Below are positions 9,243 to 18,238 of a DNA stretch of 64,000 nt, piece by piece (positions within the stretch are counted from its first letter, which is position 1; each line of letters opens with the position of its first letter). Source of the DNA: Bedellia somnulentella (taxonomy: Eukaryota > Arthropoda > Insecta > Lepidoptera > Bedelliidae); the NCBI GenBank assembly GCA_963576735.1, contig OY755187.1, forward strand, positions 6,696,001 to 6,760,000. The letters run 5' to 3'. The position numbers and the translations under genes are program-made. The notes under the pieces are model-generated. The model did no database searches and was not told where the DNA came from. It saw only the letters and a list, made by a program, of their open reading frames with translations.

Positions 9243-10437
9243 CAAAGAAAATGGATTGCCAGACGTTCTCAGTATGGAGCCAGCAATAAACTTTTTGAAG
9301 AAATTGCTAAAGAAGATCCTGCTGAATTTTACCGATCGATGCGAATGACAGAAACGCAATTTGAAGAGTTGCTGACGCTTGTTGAGCCCGCCATTAAAAA
9401 AAACAGATACTTTTATGAGAAGTGCACTCACGCCAAAATTGAAACTTCAGATAGTTTTGTATTTTCTTGCCACTGGTAGTAGTCTACGTACTTTGTCACA
9501 TTTATTCAGAGTATCTAAACCAGCAATAAGTTTCATGATACCGATAGTCTGCGATGCTGTATACAACGCCTTAAAAGATTATATAAAGGTTAGTAAAATA
9601 CATTAACAAATATTTCACATCGGTTTTATTTTTAGAAATAAAATTTTAAACATAATATTAGATTGGAATGTTATGCAGATTCCCAAGCTTGGGTTACCAC
9701 ATCATTTCTATGAAAATCAGAAGTTAATGGATTTTCAGAATTTGACTGATTTGTCACAACATTTGTATTTTCAAGATTTGCATAACTCAATGTGGCATTA
9801 TCACAGTATGTATCATCGTTGCCCGAATAATAAGAATTTCTAGAAAGGGTTGCAGAAGTGTTTTCTTCCATTTCATAAATAAAATTGGATGTTCGAGACT
9901 GACGACGGATATGTTTCAAGCGCAAACCTAAAATATAATTTTGAATAAACTGTTGTGCTTCAATGGCAGTGTCAATTGGTAAATTTTTTAATTGAACTGC
10001 AATGCTTCGTCCAAATAAGTCGAATTCATTCTCTGATTCAACAGATCTGTTGGCGCTATTGGCTACATTTTGGGCCGTTGTCAGTAAGTTATCATAGTCT
10101 CGTAGTATCGTCCTTTTCCGAGGATTCTTCGAGGATTGGCCCGAGTCATTCATTGAGGTTCTTCCTGAAGTATTTTCAACAGCCTTCTCACCTTCAGAGT
10201 GTCTTGTCTCAACATTATCTTCATTGATTTCATCTTGAGACTTCTTTTTGAGGTTCTGTAAATACGTAACATGGCATTAATAAATACATTTATTATTTGT
10301 TGCAGATTCCCAGAAGTAAAGAAGAAAGGAAAAGTATTGAAGAAGGTTTCAGTCGAAAATGGAACTTTCCCGGTTGCTGTGGTGCATTAGACGGTAAACA
10401 CGTCGTACTGAATGCACCAGATAATTCTGGAAGTTAA
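9243..10437 (+). pseudogene. PIF/Harbinger-1 transposase, exons 1-2 (truncated)
   Basis: Exon 1 (to 9588) reads RMTETQFEELLTLVEPAI, then after one frame change near 9400 TPKLKLQIVLYFLATGSS, LRTLSHLFRVSKPAISFM and CDAVYNALKDYIK; donor GT at 9589. Exon 2 starts at 10306 after TTGTTGCAG with IPRSKEERKSIEEGF, RKWNFPGCCGALDGKHVVL. GALDGKH holds the first catalytic Asp of the DDE triad. The join is phase 0. The open frame ends at 10434 and the remaining two catalytic residues are not present, so the element is 3'-truncated; the 5' side is cut at about 9240 against piggyBac. The partner protein lies antisense in the intron. Confidence 0.8.
9671..10258 (-). CDS. Harbinger-1 partner protein (MADF/BESS type), C-terminal exon
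   Basis: Minus-strand exon with acceptor-like TATTTACAG before 10258, reading NLKKKSQDEINEDN, an Asp/Ser-rich linker, then a BESS-like stretch FDLFGRSIAVQLKNLPIDTA, EAQQFIQNYILGLRLKHI, and a tail to 9671. Harbinger elements need a second Myb/MADF-like protein for nuclear import and target binding; the D.FGRSIA..L+.LP....A..FI...I spacing fits the BESS domain of that partner. Its DNA-binding MADF exon should lie upstream but is missing because the element ends at about 10437. It sits entirely in the transposase intron on the opposite strand. Confidence 0.7.
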   Translation of the reverse strand, partial: QNLKKKSQDEINEDNVETRHSEGEKAVENTSGRTSMNDSGQSSKNPRKRTILRDYDNLLTTAQNVANSANRSVESENEFDLFGRSIAVQLKNLPIDTAIEAQQFIQNYILGLRLKHIRRQSRTSNFIYEMEENTSATLSRNSYYSGNDDTYCDNATLSYANLENTNVVTNQSNSENPLTSDFHRNDVVTQAWESA

Positions 10438-10860
10438 ATTTATATTTAAAAGCAGGATTTAGCGCACCTGCTTATGGTGTAGCACTACTTCTTAGTATAG
10501 TAGTTCCTCTCTACGAAGTTGGATAGAGAGGACAGACGTGACTCAGAAGGTGATTCCGAGGTGATACCGCTCACCGAAATGCCGAAATGCCGAAAAACTC
10601 CCAACTTCCAAAAATGGCGCAACCGAAGAAAGATAAACTACCCTAGGAGGGTCCCAACCGGGACCGGGAATTCCTCCCTGAAACCTGCTTGCAGGGTTCA
10701 GGCTGCCCCTCGTATTCTGGGGGGGGGGGGCAAAGTTTAACTGGAGGAGGAAAAAAGAAGAGGAGAGGAGAAGAAGACCGAAGAGGCGATGACGTCTTCC
10801 GCAGGGTCCCCGACGTGCAACCGGGACCAATTGTACGGCACCCGGTGCACGGCATAGGTT
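10438..10860. other. GC-rich interval of unknown nature
   Basis: 10500-10860 is GC-rich with purine-rich tracts and open frames of 70-126 codons on both strands. None has recognisable motifs, and the composition (GGGACCGGGAATTCC, GAGGAGAAGAAGACC) suggests LINE or SINE leader sequence rather than a gene. Unassigned. Confidence 0.35.
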
Positions 10861-10985
10861 ATTACGAACAACTTTTTGTACGGGACTAACTTTGTTACTG
10901 GACAAAAAAATCAGCTGTTCCATAACAGTGAATATTTTTATTGTCGAGTAACATAATTAGTCCCGTACAAAAAGTTGTTCGTAAT
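10861..10985. repeat. Perfect 29-bp inverted repeat with 67-bp spacer
   Basis: Arms 10861-10889 (ATTACGAACAACTTTTTGTA...) and 10957-10985 are exact reverse complements. Partial similarity extends inward (GTTAC). Looks like a tiny MITE or foldback; I see no clear target duplication (flanks GGCATAGGTT and CATGGG). Confidence 0.75.
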
Positions 10986-11251
10986 CATGGGATGATTGAA
11001 TGATTCAGTTCAAATAAGTTTGGAGTTTTCATGATTTAAAAAAACATGAATTCAATTTAACCTATGCAGACCGTCTCATTTTACTCGGTAGAATTGAAAA
11101 TTAGCATTTAGTTTAATCTTAAGCAGCAAGTACATAGCAAGTGCAAGTTATGTAAATATCATACGGGTCATGGGTATAGTGGGATCTATGTTTGTATTTT
11201 GAAAAATAAAAGACAGCACTATTTTATACATGAATTTTATTGCATTATTTA

Positions 11252-11569
11252 CTATTGACCTTTAAACAAAATCAGTTTCGTGTGAAAATTTCGAATTCTT
11301 TCGTCTATTTCAGAAACATTTTTCAAAAGATGATGTATTCGTACATCTAAGTATTTTAAAGCTATAGCCTTTATTAACAGCACAAGGTGGTTTTCGAACG
11401 GATTTTGCTCTCTGATGTGGTCGTTTAATGTTCTAAAATTTTTTTTAAAATAACTGCGACCATTTGAGCCAAAGCTTTGTCTTTGGACAAAAACGAGGTG
11501 CCTTTCAATGAAAGGTTTTCCTTTTTTTATTTTTTTCTTCTTCCCTGTTCTCAGGATAGATGGCGCCAT
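11252..11569 (-). pseudogene. C-terminal fragment of a transposase-like protein
   Basis: Minus strand ends ...NHLVLLIKAIALKYLDVRIH, LLKNVSEIDERIRN, TKLILFKGQ stop. I recall this ending (hydrophobic helix, Y..xRxHH..K, R.....TKLxLFKxQ) from the C-termini of repetitive insect transposase-like proteins, but cannot fix the superfamily. No N-terminal part lies upstream, so it is a fragment. Confidence 0.4.
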
Positions 11570-11599
11570 GATTGAAAAGATGGTAAAATAAAGGTTGTT

Positions 11600-11740
11600 G
11601 GTGATGGGTCTCCAGCCGCATCGCCCAAAAATGCCTTAATAGCCCCAATACCGTTAGTCGCCTCTTACGTACATCTACCGGAAGAAATGGGGTAGTGCTA
11701 TTCTAAGCCGATACTACACAGCATAGCCACTTGCTATGTT
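11600..11740 (+). repeat. Degenerate 3' end of a lepidopteran retroelement
   Basis: GTTAGTCGCCTCTTACG, GGAAGAAATGGGGTAGTGCTATTCTA and ACTACACAGCAT match the 'TCGCCTCTTACGACATCC...GGGGTGGTGCTATTCT...CACACGGCA' 3' region that I know from moth LINE/SINE copies. 11741-12000 has no recognisable content. Confidence 0.45.
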
Positions 11741-12002
11741 ACTGGTAGGAACGGAACGTCACACCGTTTTTCACACTTGGATGTAATGATATCGTAAAAC
11801 GGAACGTACATAAAAACGTTCTGATTTGAAAGTCTAAACAAATATCACTTTAAACCAAGATAGCTTAAAAGTAAATAAACAAAGACGTTATTTATATTTA
11901 ACATTCTTTTTGTTGCCTTTACTCGCCAAAAAGAAAATGTCCCTAGAACAAAAGAAGAGGAGTTTGTGCCTTGTAGATTTATGTATGATAGAGTGAAAAA
12001 CG

Positions 12003-12250
12003 AATGTTAATGTGGTTTGGGCACATAGAGATGATGGATGAAAATAAAGCAGTGAAAGAGATATAAAGAGCCAATGTGGATTGGTACTAGAGAACGGCCT
12101 CGTAAAACTTATCTAGATCAGATAGAAAACATTCTTATAAAGGCGAGACCGTGTAGTCTTTCTGTGTATGGTACTTTTCGAAGCAAGGATAGTGGCAGAG
12201 TGGAACATTTCAGTCTGGACAGTAAAACAATGTTTCTTTTACGTTTACTC
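12003..12250 (+). pseudogene. RTE-type LINE, C-terminal fragment
   Basis: Plus strand reads MLMWFGHIEMMDENKAVKEI, then after stops and shifts traces of RPRKTYLDQIENILIKA. LxWFGHVxRMDExR...GRPRKxxxDxI is the conserved C-terminal tail of RTE-like reverse transcriptase ORFs. It ends against the hAT-2 left terminus at 12269. Confidence 0.65.
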
Positions 12251-12511
12251 CAAACATGGGCTCGTGATCAGTGTTGCCAACTCAATACTACAAAATATGC
12301 TAAAATGGGGTAGACAAAATGCTAAAAACATGCTAAAGTTTTATTGGAAATGCTAAAAATTATGCCCAAGAGTAAAACGTTCATTAACAATGGATTTATA
12401 TTACTAAAAAGCCAACTAGCTAACTGCCTAGTATTATTAAATAAAATATCAATGTATTAGTCAATCAGACAATCAGACAAATCAAACAAATAAAAAAAAA
12501 CATTGTAGTAG

Positions 12512-12694
12512 TCAATCAAATAAAATATTAATGTCTTCATCATCTTCAACAACGTCAACAGGAGCATCTGATGTTGAAGGCTGAGAGTAACTTTCGTTGG
12601 TACCAATGCTGCGTAGTACACTATCTGGAACATCGTAAGAGTAACAACACTTCCCTGCTCTTTTTAGACCAAATCGCACGTACAGTATAGCATT
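12512..12694 (-). pseudogene. hAT-2 transposase, C-terminal segment
   Basis: Minus strand NAILYVRFGLKRAGKCCYSY, DVPDSVLRSIGTN and acidic end DVVEDDEDINILFD, stop TGA at 12512-12514. It is the direct continuation of the middle segment, which ends ...LAVKTLN at 17298. R.GL+R..KCC....LP..VL..IGT is the usual C-terminal tail of 52-kDa-repressor/ZMYM-like hAT transposases. Confidence 0.8.
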
Positions 12695-12953
12695 TTATTT
12701 TATTTTATTATCGTTGGGGGGCTTACAGCTAAATTTACAATATAAAATAATAACATAGGCAGAAATAGGCCAATAACAAGCTCCCACATATGCATAAAAA
12801 TAAAGAACATCGAAAACAACAGAGAAACAGAAGGCTTAACTAAAAAGGAATTTAACTAATTAATAAAACAACAGCAAGAAAAATGCACCGAAACAAATGA
12901 TGTGACAAACCAATATTCGGCAACAGCAACCGCTAATTTGAAATACTAAAATT

Positions 12954-14321
12954 TTAAAAAAAGTCATTTGCAAATGATCGCTTAATGTGAGCTATACTGT
13001 TATGGAATAGATCCAAAGTGAGTTTAACATTATAATAATTAAATTCATTGCAAGATCTGATAAGATAGGCATTACGTCTGTAATTTGTTTTGGCTGGGGG
13101 GACATGAAGCAAATCATTGCTTCGCAGTTTTTTTGAAGGAACTCTCAAGCAAATTTTACTGAGGAGTTCAGGACAATCAATATTACCTCCTTGAGCAATC
13201 TTGGCTAGTAGACAGATATCTGCTATATTCCTACGCAAATGAAGAGGCAAAAGGTGTTGAACGATGCAACGCTTATTATAATCTAAGTATGCAATTTTAA
13301 ATTTGAAAGACAGAAAACGGGTCAACTTTTTTTGAATTCGTTCGATTCTATCAGAGTATACGCCATAACAGGGATTCCAAACTTGAGACGCATACTCAAG
13401 GTGACTGCGAACATCGGCACAATAGATAATTTTGACAGTTTTCATATTTTTAAAGTTCACAGATGATCGTATAAAAAACTCAAGAGCTTTATATGCTTTA
13501 TTAACAATATGATCGACATGTAAATCAAATAATAATTTACTATCATAAATGACGCCTAAATCTTTAGTATGAGTTATTTTTTCTAAATTTTGACCTTTAA
13601 TTTGGTAATTACATGAATTAATACTACGTTTACGTGAAAAATTAATAAAGAAACATTTAGAGGCATTAAGGTCGAGTTTGTTACGAAGGCAATAGTCATC
13701 AAGTCTGCTAATGTCCTCTTGTAATAGAGAAGCATCCTCAGAATTATTGACTGCTTTGAATATTTTCATGTCATCTGCAAACAATAGATATTTGGAATAT
13801 AGAAAACATGATCCGATATCCTTAATGAAAATAACAAATAGCAAAGGGCCTAATAGTGAGCCTTGGGGGACACCGGATGATATTTCCACCCATGAGGAAG
13901 TATAGCCGGATAGAACCACTACCTGCGATCTGTTTTGAACGTATGAAGAAAACCATCTAAAGAGGTCTCCGCGAATTCCCAGGGAGTGCAGTTTCGATAG
14001 TAGAATACAATGATCGATACGATCGAAAGCTTTACTGTAATCTGTATAGACTACATCAACTTGCTTGCCTTCAATCATGGTCTCGGTCACAAACTCATTG
14101 AAATCAAGAAGATTTGAGATTATTGAGCGACCCTTGAGGAAGCCATGTTGATGTTGATCAAAAGAACTTTTCAGGCAGTCATACACTGTATCATACACAA
14201 TACGTTCCAGTACTTTAGCAAGTAAGCACAACTTGGATACAGGCCTATAATTTTCAACACAGTTTTTGGCACCTTTCTTATGAATAGGTGTTATGTAGGC
14301 CTTCTTCCATATCTTAGGCAC
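12954..14321 (-). pseudogene. LINE ORF2, reverse transcriptase part
   Basis: 455 codons. RT blocks in order: WKKAYITPIHKKG, NYRPVSKLCLLAKVLERI, QHGFLKGRS, VYTDYSKAFDRIDH (first Asp), SSGVPQGSLLGPLLF, LLFADDMKIF (the FADD catalytic pair), then HTKDLGVIYDSKLLF and a C-terminal region ending KRSFANDFF. All catalytic residues are present. It is separated from the endonuclease part by one frame change at about 14325-14345, the main lesion of ORF2, so the product is probably not made as one protein. Confidence 0.9.
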
Positions 14322-14332
14322 TGTGCCTTCAT

Positions 14333-15853
14333 CTAAGGATCTTCTAAATAAAATGTAGTGACTGGAACGGTTAGCTCTTCCGCACAGTTAACTATATATA
14401 TCGCCGATAAAGAGTCAGGTCCAGCTGATTTGTTCAAGTCTAAAGACTTCAGTAATTTAAATACTCGGTCCGAGCTAACAAAAATAGAGGAAATATCACT
14501 AACAGAATCAACAGCATCAGATCTAGAATTGCTAATTTGCGGTTCATCTACCGACTTTAAAAACGTGGAACCAAAGTACGAGGAAAATAGTTCACTGATA
14601 CCAACACCAGTATCCCTCGTTTCATTACAGTAAGACATACAGGCCGGAAAGGATCCACTTTTACGTTTACTTGCCATAAACGTCCAAAAAAATTTGGGAT
14701 TCTTTATTATGGCCTCCTCAATTTGATCAATGTATTGGTCATAACATTTTTCTTCTACTTCTTTAGCCCTGTCACGCAGCATTTGAAAGGTATGTACATC
14801 AGATTTTCTGCCATATATTTTAAATTTAGTGTGATAATTAAACTTTTCTTTAATAACTTTAATAAGTGCAGAACTATACCACGGCGGATATCTAGAGTCC
14901 TTAACTTTACGCAATGGGATAAATTGTTCCCTGAGCTGGAATAAACGGGTATAAAATTCATTTACCGCATCATCTAAACTATCCGCATCAAGAACATGGC
15001 TCCAGTCAATTAAGGCTAGATGAGATCGAATTTTTTCGTAGTCACCGCGATTATATGCATATGTAGTACGAGGGAGCGCCTTCAATGGAGTATGTTCAAT
15101 AAAGAGAATTTGAATTATAAGTGTCTTATGGTATGCATCCTCTTGTATCAGAGGGTCCGAACACGTAGATACGTTAACGCAATCATTACATAAAACTAGA
15201 TCTAAAATACCACCATGCTCATTTGCGTGGTCGTTAAATTGTTTTAGATCGCAGTAATTCAGAGTATCCACAAAATTAACAATATGATCGTTTGAGACAT
15301 GCAAGGGTGTGAAGGCATCAGCCGTCGGTGACCATAGTATATCACTCATAATGAAATCTCCAACTATGAGAAATTTATCGAGAGGGAAACATTCCGTTAA
15401 TTCCCTCGGTTTATCTAAGAAGTTACTAAGTTGGACAAAAAAGGAATTACCTCTATTTTGCTTACATAAGTATATCGAACAAATATGCATCTTACATAAA
15501 GTGTTAAGCTTTGAATTATGGATAGTAACCGATACCCACAGGTCTTCTGCACTAGATTGCCAATTTACATTCTCGACAGCAGCTAAGTCTCTTCGAACAG
15601 CAATCGCAACTCCACCAACTCCACCGCCCATGGACTGTCCGGTTAACGTATAATTTCGATCACGCCGAAACACCAAATATCTTCCATCAAATAACTCACT
15701 GTCTGCAATTCCGTCCAAGAGCCAAGTTTCCGTTAGTAATAAAACATCATAATTGCTCATTTGTAAATTACGTAAAAATATATTGGTTTTTGTCCTGAGT
15801 CCTCGTTCTGACACGTTCTGATAATAAATTAATAAGTTAGCCATTAAAAACAT
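14333..15853 (-). pseudogene. LINE ORF2, apurinic-type endonuclease part
   Basis: 506 codons starting near 15850 (MANLLIYYQNVSERGLRTKT). Endonuclease landmarks: IYYQNVxGLRTK start, LLLTETWL with the metal-binding Glu, GGGVGGVAIAV, FLIVGDFIMSDILW, and the final DAYHKTLIIQI block in place of the usual SDH-type ending. A linker region with PKFFWTFMASKR precedes the thumb of RT. The enzyme nicks the target for primed reverse transcription. The frame ends 12 nt before the RT frame opens; one indel there breaks ORF2. Confidence 0.85.
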
Positions 15854-16268
15854 GGTATTATAAAACTATAGTTATTAAAGTATAATGAGAAATTCTTATC
15901 ATATCCCAGCAGTAAATAAGCACTAAAGTGATTGGACTCAATCAACTCGGTAACGATAATTAAAAGTAGTAATATCAGACTGCCAAAACAATAGCAAAAT
16001 AGCTCATAAGTTAAGGCATATAGGAACGAAATCAATAAATAAAATGAATAAAACGACACACCAATTATATCCGATTCATCAAGATACAGCTCACAAAAGC
16101 GGTCATAAATACAATGTGTCATACAATAGCGCTGTTCGATAGTATAAATAGAATTACAATGTTGCAAACAAAAGAACTCGTTATCAGCGAATACAAAGTA
16201 ACTAGTGCTTCTCAAACTTATTACTTTAAATGTATTTGTTGTTAAATATAATATTAAGAAAAATAACA
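15854..16268 (-). other. Inter-ORF spacer of the LINE
   Basis: AT-rich 415 bp between ORF1 and ORF2. A hydrophobic frame runs through it in continuation of ORF1's alternate frame (LLISFLYALTYELFCYCFG...), but without conserved motifs; probably non-coding. Confidence 0.4.
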
Positions 16269-17197
16269 TCAGACATGATTCTCTTCCTTTGAATCTTCGG
16301 TTTTTGCGCGTTGAATTTTGGCTAGATCCTTTTCGTTTTTCATAAGGAGAACCGGAGAGTTTTCGTTCTTCCGCACGAAAATTCTTGAGTTTTTTACCCA
16401 CACAAACTTGTAGTCGTGTTCAGTTGCAAGAGCCTTGGTTTTAGTCAATATAATTTTATTCTGAACAGTCAGGTGGTCGTTCACAAATATTTTATTCGAC
16501 CCATTTAGTCCTAGGTCTGCTGAACAGATCGTTTTTATAGAGCGTGCCGCTGCAACAAAGTCTTCCTTAGCATACCTATTTATAAAAGATACTACGATAG
16601 GTTTTGGTTTGCCTTTTTCACGTGAGGGCACTCTATGAATGAAATTTATGTAGGACTTTTGGACCGGGTAGGATATTTTCTGGCCAATTTTCATAAATAT
16701 TTCAAATAGGTTTCACGATCCTTCATAGGGACGCCTTTGATCTCCACGTTGTTAAGGCGCATCCACTGGTTTTTTTCGTTAAGGTCCTCTTCCAAGGTAT
16801 CAATTCGTTCTTTTAACGACGAAAGTTCTTCCTGCGCTTTTTCAACAGCTTGGATTCGAGCTTCTAGGTTCCCAAGTTTTGCTGAGTACTCGACAAAGGA
16901 AGTTTTGAGCGTACTGATTTCTGATTTAATCTCGTTAACAGTTGTGAGCAAGACGTCAATAGGGGCTATGGCTAACTTGATATTCGCCAATTCTTGCATA
17001 ACAAGCTCTTACGAGGGGGCCGACGGCGATATACCGCGGGACTTACATGAAGGGCATTTCCAGGTAGCCTGTCTGTCACCCAATTTGCGATAGCCAGCCT
17101 CCGTGATTCCTGCGCACCCATGATGATAGTGTTTGTTACAAACACAACACAGAGCAGCGTCGGAAGCGTTATCATTGCATCTAGCACACTTCAACAT
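16269..17197 (-). pseudogene. LINE ORF1: PHD finger, coiled coil, FP25-like domain
   Basis: Three abutting frames. 17009-17197 has a PHD-type C4HC3 finger: LKCARCN, CCVCNKHYHHGCAG, WKCPSC. 16691-16999 is a coiled coil (VEKAQEELSSLKERIDTLEE) ending in the RNA-binding-like WMRLNNVEIKGVP. 16269-16694 has the FP25/L1-like C-terminal domain (KGKPKPIVVSFINRYAKED). ORF1 proteins of this type bind LINE RNA and chaperone priming. Frame changes at about 17000 and 16692 (the latter a 4-nt overlap) break it, though the second could be natural coupling. Confidence 0.75.
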
Positions 17198-17297
17198 ATT
17201 TGATCAGTGAAATAGAATAATACGCACTTTAAACTTTGAGAAACTCTGGAAACGATCGTAGACGCGAGTGTTCTTTATGAAAGCGAATAGAGAACTC

Positions 17298-18126
17298 ATT
17301 GAGAGTCTTCACCGCCAATCGATTTCTCAGTTTAGTTTTCACCAAACTCATTTGACAGAAGACCCTTTCAATATCTGCGTTTGAGTGTGGCAATGTCAAA
17401 AGAGATATTGCAAATTGGCACAATTCTTCGAAGGGGTTGTTGTTGGCTGAATCTTTATAATCCATATCTTCGCACCAGAAATCTGTCGTAGATGTTATTG
17501 ATTCCCATTTTATGTGAACTATATTTCTCCACTGAGATACTAGTTTTTCAATTGTAGCTGCATTGACTCTTAACTCTTGTGCTATCTCGACAATGGAAGG
17601 TTTAACTACTTTTAAAGTATCTTGAACTGAAAACATAGATACTTTCATGAAAACTTTAAAATTGACAGGTAACCTGGAACGTAGTTCTGTTACGAGTTTC
17701 AGTGTGAAGTTACTACAACACTGCCGTAAACGGTTTGATACATCAGGTTGAAGATTATAATCTTGTAATTTGGTCTCAAACGCATATCCCATGTATGGTC
17801 TAGGGTCTAAGTAGCTGTCTATAGATTCGGTTAAAACGTCTACCCTAGCGGTTGGGTTTAATATACGCCGACTTATCGATTCCACCAAGCCAATCAGATC
17901 CTTGCAAAGTTTTGTGGGGTCAACATCATTGCTTTCGAATAACTTGTTTATAACTTGAACTTCCTGTAAAATTGGTTTTAAATATAATAAGTATAAGTGA
18001 TTCTGTGGATCATTGTACATGTTGTACAGCATAGCATTTCTGCAGTATAACAGTGCTCTTCACGTCTGGCAACTTCAAAGAGGCATTTTGGTTCCAGCCA
18101 TTGTTCCAGAATACGACAGACCGCTG
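17298..18126 (-). pseudogene. hAT-2 transposase, middle segment
   Basis: Begins right after the Transib target duplication with VCRILEQWLEPKCLF and runs TAEMLYNMYNDPQNHLYLL (one small frame irregularity near 18035), DPTKLCKDLIGLV, then the hATC dimerisation block LPHSNADIERVFCQMSLVKT, KLRNRLAVKTLN. The Glu in ADIERVF is the third catalytic acid region. It stops at the LINE border 17298; the codons read beyond it to 17229 (EFSIRFHKEHS...) belong to the LINE 5' end. Confidence 0.85.
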
Positions 18127-18238
18127 CACAGTTTACGATTTGACCATTCTAGCTGGACAAAATTCTAAACTATTTTGATTTAATTGAGAATAAGTAAAAA
18201 GACCTAAAAAACCTATATATAAAAATAAAACAACAGCG

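Larger units (their letters stand above)
12695..17297 (-). mobile_element. Near full-length non-LTR retrotransposon (CR1-like, PHD-finger ORF1)
   Basis: About 4.6 kb on the minus strand. 5' end at about 17297, ORF1 16269-17197, spacer, endonuclease 14333-15853, RT 12954-14321, 250-bp 3' UTR and a (TAAAA)n tail at 12695-12712. It interrupts hAT-2 between the codons LN and AIL; only the 3 bp AAT are shared at the two borders, so the target duplication is minimal. The layout PHD finger + coiled coil + FP25-like ORF1, then APE endonuclease and RT, fits CR1-group elements; clade assignment is tentative. Few disruptions, so it is younger than hAT-2. Confidence 0.85.

Noticed and set aside
10519..10740. 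Plus-strand 73-codon ORF and overlapping minus-strand 126-codon ORF as genes
   Set aside because: Low-complexity, GC-rich, open on both strands, no motif; probably a compositional artefact.
15854..16401. Membrane protein encoded between LINE ORF1 and ORF2
   Set aside because: AT-rich hydrophobic frame overlapping ORF1 in another phase, no conserved motif, a common artefact of AT-rich DNA.
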